DNA of 64,000 bases from Leptospira hartskeerlii (lineage in GTDB: Bacteria > Spirochaetota > Leptospiria > Leptospirales > Leptospiraceae), in assembly GCF_002811475.1 (NCBI RefSeq), contig NZ_NPDL01000010.1, positions 92,552 to 156,551 on the forward strand, given 5' to 3'. The notes below the pieces were generated by a model. It ran no database searches. It was given only the letters and a program-made list of their open reading frames with translations, and was not told where the DNA came from. Every line of letters begins with the position of its first letter. Position 1 is the stretch's first letter. A program made the translations under genes and the position numbers. Of the stretch, positions 9,216 through 21,301 are shown one piece after another.

Positions 9216-10004
9216 CTATTTAGTATCAGGAGAAAATCTTTGCCATTGTTTTCCTTCTTTCCATACTTGAAATTCTCCGGGTAAAAATTGGGTCCAAATT
9301 TCATTTTGGGTCAAAGGACTGGTGGCTAAGACAGTAACTATATCTTTCGGATTGGTATGTTTACTAAAGTCGATGCTTAGATCTGCATCTATAAGTTTGG
9401 CTTCTCCAAACGGAGCATGTCTTGTGATATAAACTAGTTTTGTGGAACAATATGCGTATAAATATTTGGAATCCGAAATTAGAATATTCGAAACTCCCTT
9501 TTTTCCGAGCTTCGATAATAATTTGCGGATCTCTTGCGAGAGTTGTCCTTCGTTTTTAGGTCTTGTCTTAAACTTCTTCTTTAATTCAGAAAGTACCCAG
9601 CAAAAAGCGTACTCGCTATCGGTAGTCCCAACGGGCGCGAAATCTTTTAATGGTTCCTTCTTCACTCCTTTCAATTGTCCGTTATGAGCGAATGTCCAAT
9701 AATAACCCCAGAGTTCCCGAACAAAAGGATGTGTATTCTTTAGGTCCACCTTACCGCGATTTGCTTTTCGGATATGAGAAATAACTAAATTACTTTTGAT
9801 CGGAAATGTACGGACAAGTTCCGCCAACTGTGAATCTGCACTTGCCTGAGGATCTTGAAAGACCCTACAACCTTTGCCTTCATAAAATGCGATCCCCCAT
9901 CCATCTTTATGCGGCCCGGTTTTTCCGCCTCTTTGGACAAGGCCAGTGAAACTAAAGCAAATATCTGTAGGAACATTGGCACTCATTCCCAAAAGTTCAC
10001 ACAT
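9216..10004 (-). CDS. Class II glutamine amidotransferase (YafJ-like)
   Basis: This 262-residue protein consists of the N-terminal nucleophile glutaminase domain alone. Cys2 ([10 protein letters not shown]) is the expected nucleophile after Met removal. Other conserved parts are [43 protein letters not shown] and TTDSEYAF, typical of GATase type II/YafJ-like proteins. It would release ammonia from glutamine; no synthase domain is attached, so the acceptor is unknown. A strong GGAGGAGG ribosome site precedes the ATG. It is divergent from the glycosyltransferase gene at 10034, with only 29 bp between. Confidence 0.87.
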   Translation of the reverse strand: MCELLGMSANVPTDICFSFTGLVQRGGKTGPHKDGWGIAFYEGKGCRVFQDPQASADSQLAELVRTFPIKSNLVISHIRKANRGKVDLKNTHPFVRELWGYYWTFAHNGQLKGVKKEPLKDFAPVGTTDSEYAFCWVLSELKKKFKTRPKNEGQLSQEIRKLLSKLGKKGVSNILISDSKYLYAYCSTKLVYITRHAPFGEAKLIDADLSIDFSKHTNPKDIVTVLATSPLTQNEIWTQFLPGEFQVWKEGKQWQRFSPDTK

Positions 10005-10033
10005 TCCGAACCTCCTCCGTTATATTGGATTAA

Positions 10034-11253
10034 TTGTCGCTAACGCGAATTCGATTTGTCCAGGACTTTTTCCTAAAAAGAAATGGCGGAACTCTTGCAG
10101 AATTCAAGCCAGAACCTCAATTTGATCGGGTGATTCTTCATATCGACACAGAAACCGGCTGGAGAGGAGGGGAAAGGCAACTTTTTCTTCTGGCAGAAGG
10201 TTTAAAAAAACACAAAATCCCTCAGCTCATACTTTGTAAACCGGGCTCCGCTTTAGAGACCCGCGCTAATGAGGTTGGACTTCCAACAGTTACTCTTCCT
10301 TTAAAAGGTGAATGGGACTTCGGTTCCGTAAAGGCTCTCCAAGAACTCATCGTTTCCAAAGGGATCAAACTCATTCATGCTCATACTGCAAAAGCACATT
10401 CTATTGCTTGGATGGCGAAAGCAAAACATCCTCAAGTGAAACTTGTAGTTTCTAGAAGAGTGGATTTTAGACTTAGAAAGAATTGGTTCAGCAAACGTAA
10501 ATACGTTTCCGACAGAGTAGATCTTTACTTAAGCGTCTCTAATCGTATCCGTGAAATTCTAATTATGGATGGAATAGATCCTGCCAAAGTTGTGACCGTG
10601 TACAGTGGGATCGATCTAGGTGTTTCCAAAAAAGCGAGCGACACTTCTTATCTAAGAAAAGAATTCAATTTTTCTAAGGATGAACTGATCATAGGGAATA
10701 TTGCCGCATTAGTCGATCATAAGGACCAAAAAACATTACTCAATGCTTTGTCCAAAGTAGAGACAGACAAAAAGTATAAGGTCCTTATCGTGGGAGAAGG
10801 CGAACTCCGGAAGGAACTGGAACGTATCGCATCCGAAAAAAAACTTTTAGATAAGGTGATCTTCACGGGATTCAGAACGGATATCTCCGAACTTCTTTCC
10901 TTATTCGATATTTTCACATTAACATCCAAAGAAGAAGGACTCGGGACTTCCGTTTTAGACGCGATGGCCTCCGGTTTGCCGATCGTAGCTACGAATGGTG
11001 GAGGTATCGCAGAAATGCTTACCGAAGGCAAGGGAGCATTCATTTCTCAAGTGGGAGATGCTGTCTCTCTTGCTTCTTCTTATAAAACTCTATTAGAAGA
11101 TCCTAAAGTTCGAAAATCTATGGGAGCTTTTAATAAAGAATCCGTAAAAAGATTTTCCGTTAAAAATACCATCAAGAAGACCGAACTGGCATATTATAGT
11201 TTGTTGGGTGAAGAGATCTATTCCAGCTCGAAAGGGAAATCCGGGGAAGCAGC

Positions 11254-11257
<4 letters not shown>
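10034..11257 (+). CDS. GT4-family glycosyltransferase
   Basis: This GT-B glycosyltransferase of about 400 residues has [10 protein letters not shown] near the N-terminus (donor/acceptor loop of lipopolysaccharide-type GT4 enzymes), a middle [20 protein letters not shown], and the C-terminal nucleotide-sugar signature [18 protein letters not shown]. The start is uncertain: TTG at 10034 gives 407 residues without a clear Shine-Dalgarno, and the GTG at 10130 comes just before the conserved core. The stop overlaps the polA start in an ATGA, so the two are translationally coupled. A role in envelope glycan synthesis is inferred from the family only. Confidence 0.85.
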
Positions 11258-14016
<2,759 letters not shown>

Positions 14017-14030
14017 TTTTTAGTTGAGTC

Positions 14031-14050
14031 TTAAGGGAAACTGCCCTTAA
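14031..14050 (+). terminator. Stem-loop after polA
   Basis: TTAAGGG (14031-14037) pairs with CCCTTAA (14044-14050) around a 6-nt loop. It lies 15 bp past the polA stop but no T-run follows, so it may be a weak or Rho-assisted terminator, or an mRNA 3' end structure. Confidence 0.45.
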
Positions 14051-14075
14051 AATTCGGCCGCTTAGGGAGAACTTA

Positions 14076-15032
14076 ATGGAAAGCTCTTATTCCAGAAAAA
14101 AGTTCCTGAAACTTTTGGCGTTATCCGCTGCGGGTATAGGTCTTTCGGAGAATTTGACTTCTCCGTTATTCTCTCAAACGTCCGGAGCCTCTAAAATGTT
14201 AAAACGTAAGATCCCAAAGACTGGAGAAGAAATTCCTGCAATCGGTTTAGGTACTTGGCAAACTTTAGATGTGGACCCGGATCCTTCTTCTTTAGCTCCT
14301 TTAAAAGAAGTTTTGTCGGAGTTCCTACATATCGGCGGAGGTGTAGTTGATTCTTCTCCTATGTATGGTCGTTCCGAGGAGATTTTCGGGACTTTATCCA
14401 AAAACTTTTCAGACGCGGAAAGAAAAAAATTTTTCTTAGCCACCAAAGTTTGGATCCGAGGAGAAGCGGCCGGAAAATCACAGATCGAATCTTCTTTCAA
14501 AAAAATGAATGCGGATAAGATTGATCTATTCCAAATCCATAATTTACTAGATACACAAACTCATCTCAAAACATTGAAAGGCTTACGAGAAAAAGGTAGG
14601 ATCCAATACATTGGCCTAACTCATTTTACTACTTCCGCTTTCGCAGAGATGGAACGTATCTCCGAAAAAGAAAAGCCGGACTTCTTGCAGATACCTTATT
14701 CTATCCAAACAAGAGAAGCAGAAAATAGAATTTTACCTTTTGCCCAAGAACACGGGATCGCAGTACTGATCAATCGTCCCTTCGAAGAGGGTGGGCTTTT
14801 TAGAAATACAAAAGGTAAAATATTGCCTGAATATTTTAAAGAATGGGATTGCTTTTCCTTTGCTCAGGCATTCTTAAAATATATTCTTTCTCATCCGGCA
14901 GTGACATGTGCAATCCCTGCAACTTCTAAGTTATCTCATCTCAAAGATAATATGGGTGCCGGGCTTGGTAGATTTCCGGAAGGCAAAGAAAGAAAAGTTT
15001 TTCTATCCAACCTTCTGGATGCGATGGACTGA
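14076..15032 (+). CDS. Aldo/keto reductase with Tat-like signal
   Basis: This 318-residue protein begins with SRKKFLKLLALSAAGIG, close to the Tat signal S-R-R-x-F-L-K but with Lys in place of the second Arg. Export of a folded enzyme to the periplasm is therefore possible. The aldo/keto reductase barrel follows: PAIGLGTWQTLD, VVDSSPMYGRSEE (catalytic Asp and Tyr), FLATKVW (Lys) and DLFQIHNLLD (His). It would use NAD(P)H to reduce a carbonyl substrate that cannot be read. It stands alone after polA, 60 bp downstream. Confidence 0.85.
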   Translation: MESSYSRKKFLKLLALSAAGIGLSENLTSPLFSQTSGASKMLKRKIPKTGEEIPAIGLGTWQTLDVDPDPSSLAPLKEVLSEFLHIGGGVVDSSPMYGRSEEIFGTLSKNFSDAERKKFFLATKVWIRGEAAGKSQIESSFKKMNADKIDLFQIHNLLDTQTHLKTLKGLREKGRIQYIGLTHFTTSAFAEMERISEKEKPDFLQIPYSIQTREAENRILPFAQEHGIAVLINRPFEEGGLFRNTKGKILPEYFKEWDCFSFAQAFLKYILSHPAVTCAIPATSKLSHLKDNMGAGLGRFPEGKERKVFLSNLLDAMD

Positions 15033-15110
15033 AATTTCCTGCGCTATATCGATTTTGCACTTCCCATTCCGAAAGTAGGAGGTACAATATTGCCTCTTTG
15101 GGAGGAATCT

Positions 15111-16007
15111 ATGTCGGAGCCGCTTTGGAGAACACACCCTTTGGCCTGGAAGGCATCGGGAGCTTTCTTTGAATGGAAAAAAAGGAAACTATTCTATCGG
15201 ACAGGCGGAGAAGGAGAAGCGCTTCTTCTCTTACATGGATTTCCCACTTCTTCCTGGGATTGGAAAGATGTATGGGAAACTCTTACTCATCAGTACAAAG
15301 TTTTGACCTTAGATTATTTAGGCTTTGGCTTTTCCGAAAAACCTAAAGACGGACATTATTCTATTTTTGAATATGCGGATCAGGCCGAGTATTTCCTACA
15401 AGAACAAGGAATCAAAAAAGTGCATATTCTCGCCCACGATCTGGGAGATACAGTCGCACAAGAATTGGTCGCAAGATTTAGGGAGAAGTTATCCGGCCAA
15501 AGGATCGGTGGTCCGGACTTAGAGTCAGTATTCTTCCTAAATGGTGGGATCTTTCCGGAGACTCATAGACCAAGAGCAGTCCAGAAATTATTAAACGGAC
15601 CTTTGGGATTTTTATTCTCTCGTTTGGTGAACAAAACCTCCTTTCAAAAAAGTTTTTCAGAAGTATTCGGACCGAATACTAAGCCGAACCGAGAGGAGTT
15701 AGATGGCTTTTGGGAATGTGTAAACAATGGAGGAGGAAAAGCGATCTATCATAAATTGATAAGATACATGAGAGAAAGAAAAATTTTCAGAGATAGATGG
15801 GTGGGAGCCGTACTCGATTGCCCGATCCCGTACGCGTTGGCAGATGGTTTGGAAGATCCTGTGAGCGGAAGACATGTGGTGGATCGATTGAGAGAGATGA
15901 GACCTGATGCGAAAGTGTACGAACTTCCAGGAATAGGACATTACCCTCAGACAGAAGCTGCTAACCAGGTTTTGAAAGCGTATTCAAACTTCAGATCTAT
16001 ACTTTGA
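15111..16007 (+). CDS. MEST-like alpha/beta hydrolase
   Basis: The ATG at 15111 follows a GGAGG ribosome site by 5 nt and is preferred to an in-frame TTG at 15090. The product (298 residues) is an alpha/beta hydrolase with oxyanion region LLHGFPTSSWDW, nucleophile elbow AHDLGDTVAQELVARF (Asp nucleophile, as in haloalkane dehalogenases and epoxide hydrolases) and C-terminal GIGHYPQTE (His). Several stretches closely resemble vertebrate MEST/PEG1 as I remember it: LGFGFSEKP, HYSIFEYA, NGGIFPETHRP, RWVGAV. Substrate unknown. It is a single gene in this context. Confidence 0.85.
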   Translation: MSEPLWRTHPLAWKASGAFFEWKKRKLFYRTGGEGEALLLLHGFPTSSWDWKDVWETLTHQYKVLTLDYLGFGFSEKPKDGHYSIFEYADQAEYFLQEQGIKKVHILAHDLGDTVAQELVARFREKLSGQRIGGPDLESVFFLNGGIFPETHRPRAVQKLLNGPLGFLFSRLVNKTSFQKSFSEVFGPNTKPNREELDGFWECVNNGGGKAIYHKLIRYMRERKIFRDRWVGAVLDCPIPYALADGLEDPVSGRHVVDRLREMRPDAKVYELPGIGHYPQTEAANQVLKAYSNFRSIL

Positions 16008-16092
16008 TATTTCTCAGTTAGTTTGGTGACCGGATTTATTTCCTTGAAAAAAGGAAGAAACCTGCCAGACTGTAAAGAAAGCGAAAGAATAG

Positions 16093-16914
16093 ATGGGTAA
16101 GGTTGCATACAATAATCCGCGTTTTTTCGATTTTGTATACGATGACTTTTTATGTGCAGCCGTAGACTCTCATGTCGCACAATCCGGAGTTCTATTCCAC
16201 TCTTTGACTAAGGAAAGTGTTTGGGAACTTTTTGAGATCACGGGAGTTCTCGCAGAACTCAAAAAAAGAGGATATGATTCTTTCCAACTAGATCTTTCCG
16301 GAAGCGACGATACTTACCAAAAACTCATTCTCACTTTTCAGAACGAAATTTTAGTACATCTACGTTTGAGTATCCAAGAATATCGGATACGCCTTAACGA
16401 TTACTTTTTCAAAGAAAAATATCTGGTTGTGAATTGGCTCCAGACACGTCATCCGAAACAGGAAGGAAGAGATTCGACACGTTTGTATCCTGGCCAAGAT
16501 GTGCCAGGACTTGGAATTTTTCCTGAGATGTCTGACTTAATCGGATTTTTGATCATATCACTTCGCTTAAATGGAGCAGTGATCCGTCCGGAATATTTTC
16601 ACGATGCAGTACTCTTCTCCCGTAAATTCCACTTTTTAGAAGCGGACTCTAAGGCGCTTTATCAGGCTTTGAGGACAACCTTCCCGAAACATTCTATCCG
16701 AGCCATCTCAACGTTATTACAACATGGAAAAATCGTAGATGCAAAACGAGGAGTGATCGAATGGAAACCTATAGAGATGATTTTCTTTTTGGAAAAATCT
16801 TTGAACTTCTTCGTATTCAATCGTAAGTTTGAGAAGAAGGTTTCCAAGATACTCTCCACATATAAACTTTCTCTGGTAGAAGGTGCAGAGGCAGAGTTGG
16901 GGCTAAATACTTAG
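16093..16914 (+). CDS. Conserved hypothetical protein (Leptospira-type)
   Basis: This 273-residue soluble protein has no domain I recognise. It starts MGKVAYNNPRFFDFVYDDF, has no signal peptide or membrane segment, and ends VEGAEAELGLNT. The middle has two Tyr/Phe-rich segments (SIQEYRIRLNDYFFKEKY; KPIEMIFFLEKSLNFFVF) and the stretch LYPGQDVPGLGIFPEMSDLIGF. Even codon use and an open frame support a real gene. It precedes a PilZ-domain gene by about 120 bp, so a link to regulation is possible but not shown. Confidence 0.75.
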   Translation: MGKVAYNNPRFFDFVYDDFLCAAVDSHVAQSGVLFHSLTKESVWELFEITGVLAELKKRGYDSFQLDLSGSDDTYQKLILTFQNEILVHLRLSIQEYRIRLNDYFFKEKYLVVNWLQTRHPKQEGRDSTRLYPGQDVPGLGIFPEMSDLIGFLIISLRLNGAVIRPEYFHDAVLFSRKFHFLEADSKALYQALRTTFPKHSIRAISTLLQHGKIVDAKRGVIEWKPIEMIFFLEKSLNFFVFNRKFEKKVSKILSTYKLSLVEGAEAELGLNT

Positions 16915-17032
16915 CACTATTTTGAACGAGTGTTACGCGATTATTTTTCGAAAGAAAACTGTTTTGTTCTCCCGTCTTATCCATTTATAATATAGGTTTG
17001 GCCATTATTCTTAATATCCGGAGGGTCCTCGG

Positions 17033-17389
17033 ATGGAGAAAAGAAAACAGGTGAGGGTAGTCCCCTTCCCTAAACAACCAGTTCAACTCCAATTGATGGG
17101 AAACGGTTTTTTAGATATTCTCATCGCCCAGGATGTTAGCGAAGGAGGGATTGCGGTTCGTGTTCCTCATAAATTTGATGGATGCGATATTCATTCTAGC
17201 GTGGAAATTGTGGTTTCTCTCCCCGGATACAAACCATTTAAAGCATTAGGCAAGATCAAACACTTGAGCGCCTCCAAGGAAGCACAGGGCCTTTTCGGGC
17301 TCCAATTCACCCAAATCGACGTAAAAGGTAAGGGATTTCTCCTCGATTATGTCAAAAAACTGACCTCTCTCCGCAGAATGGCAGGATAA
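17033..17389 (+). CDS. PilZ-domain protein (candidate c-di-GMP receptor)
   Basis: This 118-residue single-domain protein has the two c-di-GMP-binding motifs of PilZ in order: RKQVR (Arg4-x3-Arg8) and DVSEGG (Asp34-x-Ser36-x2-Gly39). The rest is consistent with the beta-barrel (VEIVVSLPGYKPFKALGKIKH). With no effector domain fused it should act as an adaptor on a partner protein. The ATG follows the ribosome site GGAGGG. It is 100 bp upstream of the OlsB-like acyltransferase gene on the same strand. Confidence 0.87.
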   Translation: MEKRKQVRVVPFPKQPVQLQLMGNGFLDILIAQDVSEGGIAVRVPHKFDGCDIHSSVEIVVSLPGYKPFKALGKIKHLSASKEAQGLFGLQFTQIDVKGKGFLLDYVKKLTSLRRMAG

Positions 17390-17489
17390 TCGGCCAGGCC
17401 AGTCATCGGAATTTCTTTCCAGCGTAATCCGACTGTAACCATTTAGGGTGATAGATAGAAGCATCCTAACAAGGAAAAGAAGGACGACA

Positions 17490-18269
17490 ATGGGATCAGG
17501 AACAGTCCAAAAAAAGCAAAAAGTAGAACGTAAGCTTGAAGTAAGGATCGCAGAGAACCAACTCGAGATCGAAAGAACTCTAGCTCTTCGTTATGACGTG
17601 TTCAATCTAGAGTTGGGAGAAGGTCTACCCCAATCCGCAGCTACTCGTAAAGACAGAGACGAATACGATTTATTTTGCGACCATCTTATCGTAGTGGATA
17701 AGAACAGAGATGATATGATCGTCGGAACTTATCGTATCCTACGAAGAAGTGTCGCAAAGGCAAATCTAGGATTTTATTCCGACAATGAATTCGATATTAC
17801 TAAAATTTACGAATTAGAAAGAGAACCTGCAGAGATCGGACGCAGTTGCGTTCATCCTGAATACAGAGACGGATCAGTAATTTCTCTTCTTTGGGGCGGG
17901 CTTGCCCAATACATGAAGAAGAACAATATCGGATATCTTTTCGGTTGTGGTTCCGTTCATAGCACTGATGCTCAATCTGCAAACGACGTTTACGCGTTTT
18001 TGAAAGATAAACAAGCTCTTGCTGGAGAAGCTTTCGATGTAAAACCTCTTCCAGGATTCGAGATGGAAGGTTTCGATCAAAACTATTCTCCTGAAGATAT
18101 AAAAGAAGTTTCTAAAAGGATCCCTGCATTGATTAAGGGGTATATTAGAGCCGGATCAACGATCTGCGGAATTCCAGCATTGGACGCAGTTTTCAAGACT
18201 ACCGACTTCTTCATTATATTCGATATCAAGGACATCGAAGCAAGATACAGCAAACATTACTTAGAGTAG
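17490..18269 (+). CDS. OlsB-like GNAT N-acyltransferase
   Basis: The ATG at 17490 follows AAGAAGGA at the right distance and is preferred to an in-frame GTG at 17448. The product (259 residues) belongs to the GNAT family related to ornithine-acyl-ACP N-acyltransferase OlsB and autoinducer synthases: [57 protein letters not shown] and [10 protein letters not shown]. It would move an acyl group from acyl-ACP to an amine, possibly in an aminolipid pathway; no OlsA partner is nearby. A clear terminator follows. Confidence 0.82.
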   Translation: MGSGTVQKKQKVERKLEVRIAENQLEIERTLALRYDVFNLELGEGLPQSAATRKDRDEYDLFCDHLIVVDKNRDDMIVGTYRILRRSVAKANLGFYSDNEFDITKIYELEREPAEIGRSCVHPEYRDGSVISLLWGGLAQYMKKNNIGYLFGCGSVHSTDAQSANDVYAFLKDKQALAGEAFDVKPLPGFEMEGFDQNYSPEDIKEVSKRIPALIKGYIRAGSTICGIPALDAVFKTTDFFIIFDIKDIEARYSKHYLE

Positions 18270-18297
18270 AATTAAAGACTCTGAGTTTTTGTAAGGG

Positions 18298-18327
18298 CGG
18301 GTCTCAACGAGGCCCGTTTTTGTTTTT
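18298..18327 (+). terminator. Rho-independent terminator after the acyltransferase gene
   Basis: CGGGTCT (18298-18304) pairs with AGGCCCG (18310-18316), with one G-T pair and a 5-nt loop, and is followed by TTTTTGTTTTT. It lies 29 nt past the stop codon of the gene ending at 18269. Confidence 0.88.
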
Positions 18328-18438
18328 AGCCCTTTCCCGCACCTAAATATGGGCCGATACACCTTGACCATTTGGGCTTCCCCTTTTTTTCTATACTAAA
18401 TTCATTCTAAATAAGCGAAAACCCAGTTTGGGTGCCTC

Positions 18439-19533
18439 ATGAATCAAATCGATTTCCAACATCCCTCTTTTAAGGATCAGATCCGGTTTTATATACTGGT
18501 ATTTCTGTCCTTTACGTTCATGAGTGTCGGGTATTATTTAGGGATTTCTTCCTATATTTTAGGCTGGTTCGCATTTTGTATCTCCGCGTTTTCTGTGGCC
18601 GGCAACGACGCTGTTCAAACCGTAGGGACCTTTATTGAAAGTAAAAAGTCAGTGCATTGGTTTCCAAAACTTGCGGCCTTAGGTGGACTTCTTGCTTTGG
18701 TGTTCGGATACGCTTGGTGGTCAGGAAGCGGAGAAGTTCATTTTCACAGGCTGGATAATTTTACACCTCCTGCAGAATATAATTTTCTACAATTGATTGC
18801 GCCTATCGTTCTAGTAGTAATCACTCGGATGAAATCTCCGATCTCTACTACTTTTTTGATCTTAGGATTATTCGGCGGACAGAATATAGAGAAGATGCTG
18901 ACCAAATCCTTTTTAGGATACATGATCGCATTTATCACTGCATTGGTTGTCTGGGGAATTCTAGTAAAAATTGATCCGAAAGAATATTATGACGATCATA
19001 TGCCCGATCCAAGGACCGAAAGAAAATGGGCGATCTTACAATGGTTTTCCACTTTATTTTTATGGGCTGCTTGGCTTGCTCAAGACGCTGCAAATATAGT
19101 TGTATATCTTCCTAGACAATTGAATTGGATGGAACTTGCAGGAGCAGTCTCCATTCTAATAGGTGCTCTTGGTATCATCTTGTATACCAACGGTGGAACT
19201 ATCCAAGAGATCGTTACGGAAAAGTCCGACATCCAATGGTCCAAGGCAGCCACTATTGTCGACTTGGTATATGCAAGTATTCTAATATTGTTCCAAAAGA
19301 TCAGTAATATGCCGATGTCCACTACTTGGGTATTCCTCGGGATGTTAGCAGGAAGGGAAATTATGTTAAATTTCCTTACCTACAGGGATGCTCCTTATTT
19401 GGAAACATTCCGCAAAGTAGGTAAGGATGTACTTCTTGCATCTATAGGAATTGCAGTAAGTATTTTTATCTTCTTACTTGCTTCTCAGTTTTATCCCGAG
19501 AAGACTTCTTTTATCCCTAAGTTCCTAAAGTAA
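18439..19533 (+). CDS. PiT-family-like phosphate/ion transporter
   Basis: This 364-residue polytopic membrane protein shows the duplicated signature of the PiT (PHO-4) family. The first half has AGNDAVQTVGTF and later SPISTTFLILGLFGG; the second has AQDAANIVVYLPR and MPMSTTWVFLGMLAGR. These correspond to the GANDxxN and STT motifs that bind substrate in each inverted repeat. About nine to ten hydrophobic segments are visible. Transport of phosphate with a cation is the family role, but these motifs are divergent (GNDAVQ, QDAAN), so the substrate could be another anion. No accessory Pit regulator is adjacent. Confidence 0.78.
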   Translation: MNQIDFQHPSFKDQIRFYILVFLSFTFMSVGYYLGISSYILGWFAFCISAFSVAGNDAVQTVGTFIESKKSVHWFPKLAALGGLLALVFGYAWWSGSGEVHFHRLDNFTPPAEYNFLQLIAPIVLVVITRMKSPISTTFLILGLFGGQNIEKMLTKSFLGYMIAFITALVVWGILVKIDPKEYYDDHMPDPRTERKWAILQWFSTLFLWAAWLAQDAANIVVYLPRQLNWMELAGAVSILIGALGIILYTNGGTIQEIVTEKSDIQWSKAATIVDLVYASILILFQKISNMPMSTTWVFLGMLAGREIMLNFLTYRDAPYLETFRKVGKDVLLASIGIAVSIFIFLLASQFYPEKTSFIPKFLK

Positions 19534-19543
19534 TCTTAAGGTT

Positions 19544-21286
19544 CTATACAGCATTTTCTATTCTATAGATGCATGCTTTTGAAATTGCCGTGCTATCGAT
19601 TAGATATGCCCTACAATCTTTTGACCAACGATCGAATTGGTTGTTTTGTTTTAGTTTGATCAAAGCTTTCTCATACAGCATACTGCATAGATATCTCGAA
19701 GTAATGATCATTAGATTTTCTGCGACCCTTTCTTTCGCTTGATCGTCTTCGATTGATTTAAATTTTGCAATTGCATCTTCGAATATCTGGGATTGTTCAT
19801 TTAGGAATTTAGAAGGTGATTCTATTTCCGATTTAATCGATTCCAGATATTTTTTGAAATTTCCTTCTCCACTCATTCCTGCTACGATTGCGCCGACTGC
19901 AATTCTAACGTGGATCTGACTTGTTCCTTCGTAGATCGTATTAATCCTAGAGTCCCTAAATATTCTAGCTACATCATAATCTTCAGTGTAGCCGGCTCCA
20001 CCATGGATTTGAATGGCAAGGCCAGCACATTTATGCCCTTCTTCTGAACAATAATACTTAGAGATAGGTGTAAGTACTGTAGCAAGATTTCCCCATTTTT
20101 TTACTCTTTCGTCTTTTCGGATCTCTCTATCTTCTTTATGCGCCTTTTCTAAACGGATCTGGTGGTGTTGGTACATGTCTACCACACGCGCCGTTTCAAA
20201 TGTGAGGAGTCTCATCGCGTTAACTTCTCGTTGGATTTTATGAAGCATTTCTGCAACTGCAGGAATCTCACCGATCGATTTTCCGAACTGTTGTCTTTCT
20301 TCCGCATACTTTTTAGATTCAAAATATGCTCCGGCTGCACTTCCCGGACCACAAGCGGCACTTCCGAGTCTCATAAAATTTGTCATGCCTGTAGTGTATC
20401 GAGTGAGACCGAGCCCTTCTTGCCCTAAGAGTTCACCATAACTATTTTCATATACGATCTCGCAGGTAGGTGATGCATGAATTCCCATTTTTGTTTCAAT
20501 TCCTGCAACCGTTACGTCTTCACTTTTTACCAGGAATACCGATAGGCCTCGAGCTCCTCCGTTCCCTGTTCGAGCGAGAGTCAATAAACTAGATGGATAA
20601 GGACCGAGTCCACAACCTTGGGATATAAAACGTTTCGTTCCATTCAAACGGTAATGTCCGTCTTCCATCTTTACTGCGGTTGTTCTGACGTTATTTAGAT
20701 CGGATCCGAAATCCGGTTCGGTAAGAGACATTGCAAAAAGAGTTTCGCCGGTCGCCGCTTTTGCTGCGAAATTTTCTATCTGCTCTTCTGTTCCGTATCT
20801 AGAGACGATCTGTGCTAGATTCAGTAGAGCGACTGTCATACAAAAAGATACATCAGCTCTAGCCATGATCATTCCGTAAAATGCGCTCATGGTTCCCGGC
20901 AGTCCGAGTCCTCCTGCTTCTCTCGAGATGGAGAAGGGCATGAGCCCTGTGTCCCGGAATTTTTCGTATATCGATGTAGTTTCGTCCGGGAAGATTACCT
21001 TTCCATTTTCGTAACGTAGGTGCTTCTTATCCATGATGCTAGAAAGTTGAGAAACATCTTTTCCGAAAAATTCGCCCAAGGATTCAAGGCTCGATCTGTA
21101 CAATTCTACAGCTTCTTCGACACTAGAAGGAGCCATTTCGTATCTTGGGTTATTTGTTTTCTTATAAAGTTCGTGTTCGAAAAATTCTTCGCCTTCCGTT
21201 GATTTTACGATTGAAGCCCAATCAATCAAATGTTCGAAAAACAGTTTTAAATCTTCATCATCTGTAAAATAATTATTAGCTATCAT
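19544..21286 (-). CDS. Acyl-CoA dehydrogenase (long form)
   Basis: This 580-residue FAD enzyme oxidises acyl-CoA to trans-2-enoyl-CoA. It is longer than the usual 380-residue form, with about 80 extra residues at the N-terminus and about 120 at the C-terminus. Conserved parts are FAMSLTEPDFGSDLNNVRTT, the FAD/ETF region QFGKSIGEIPAVAEML, HGGAGYTEDYDVARIFRDSR, and the catalytic base in TIYEGTSQIH (Glu). It follows the FadH-like gene by 15 bp on the same strand, so the two form an operon. That suggests breakdown of an unsaturated or unusual acyl chain. Confidence 0.92.
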   Translation of the reverse strand: MIANNYFTDDEDLKLFFEHLIDWASIVKSTEGEEFFEHELYKKTNNPRYEMAPSSVEEAVELYRSSLESLGEFFGKDVSQLSSIMDKKHLRYENGKVIFPDETTSIYEKFRDTGLMPFSISREAGGLGLPGTMSAFYGMIMARADVSFCMTVALLNLAQIVSRYGTEEQIENFAAKAATGETLFAMSLTEPDFGSDLNNVRTTAVKMEDGHYRLNGTKRFISQGCGLGPYPSSLLTLARTGNGGARGLSVFLVKSEDVTVAGIETKMGIHASPTCEIVYENSYGELLGQEGLGLTRYTTGMTNFMRLGSAACGPGSAAGAYFESKKYAEERQQFGKSIGEIPAVAEMLHKIQREVNAMRLLTFETARVVDMYQHHQIRLEKAHKEDREIRKDERVKKWGNLATVLTPISKYYCSEEGHKCAGLAIQIHGGAGYTEDYDVARIFRDSRINTIYEGTSQIHVRIAVGAIVAGMSGEGNFKKYLESIKSEIESPSKFLNEQSQIFEDAIAKFKSIEDDQAKERVAENLMIITSRYLCSMLYEKALIKLKQNNQFDRWSKDCRAYLIDSTAISKACIYRIENAV

Positions 21287-21301
21287 ATATTCCCTTGTTA
21301 T

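Noticed and set aside
15090..15110. TTG start for the MEST-like gene
   Set aside because: The ATG at 15111 has a strong GGAGG site at the right distance; the TTG does not.
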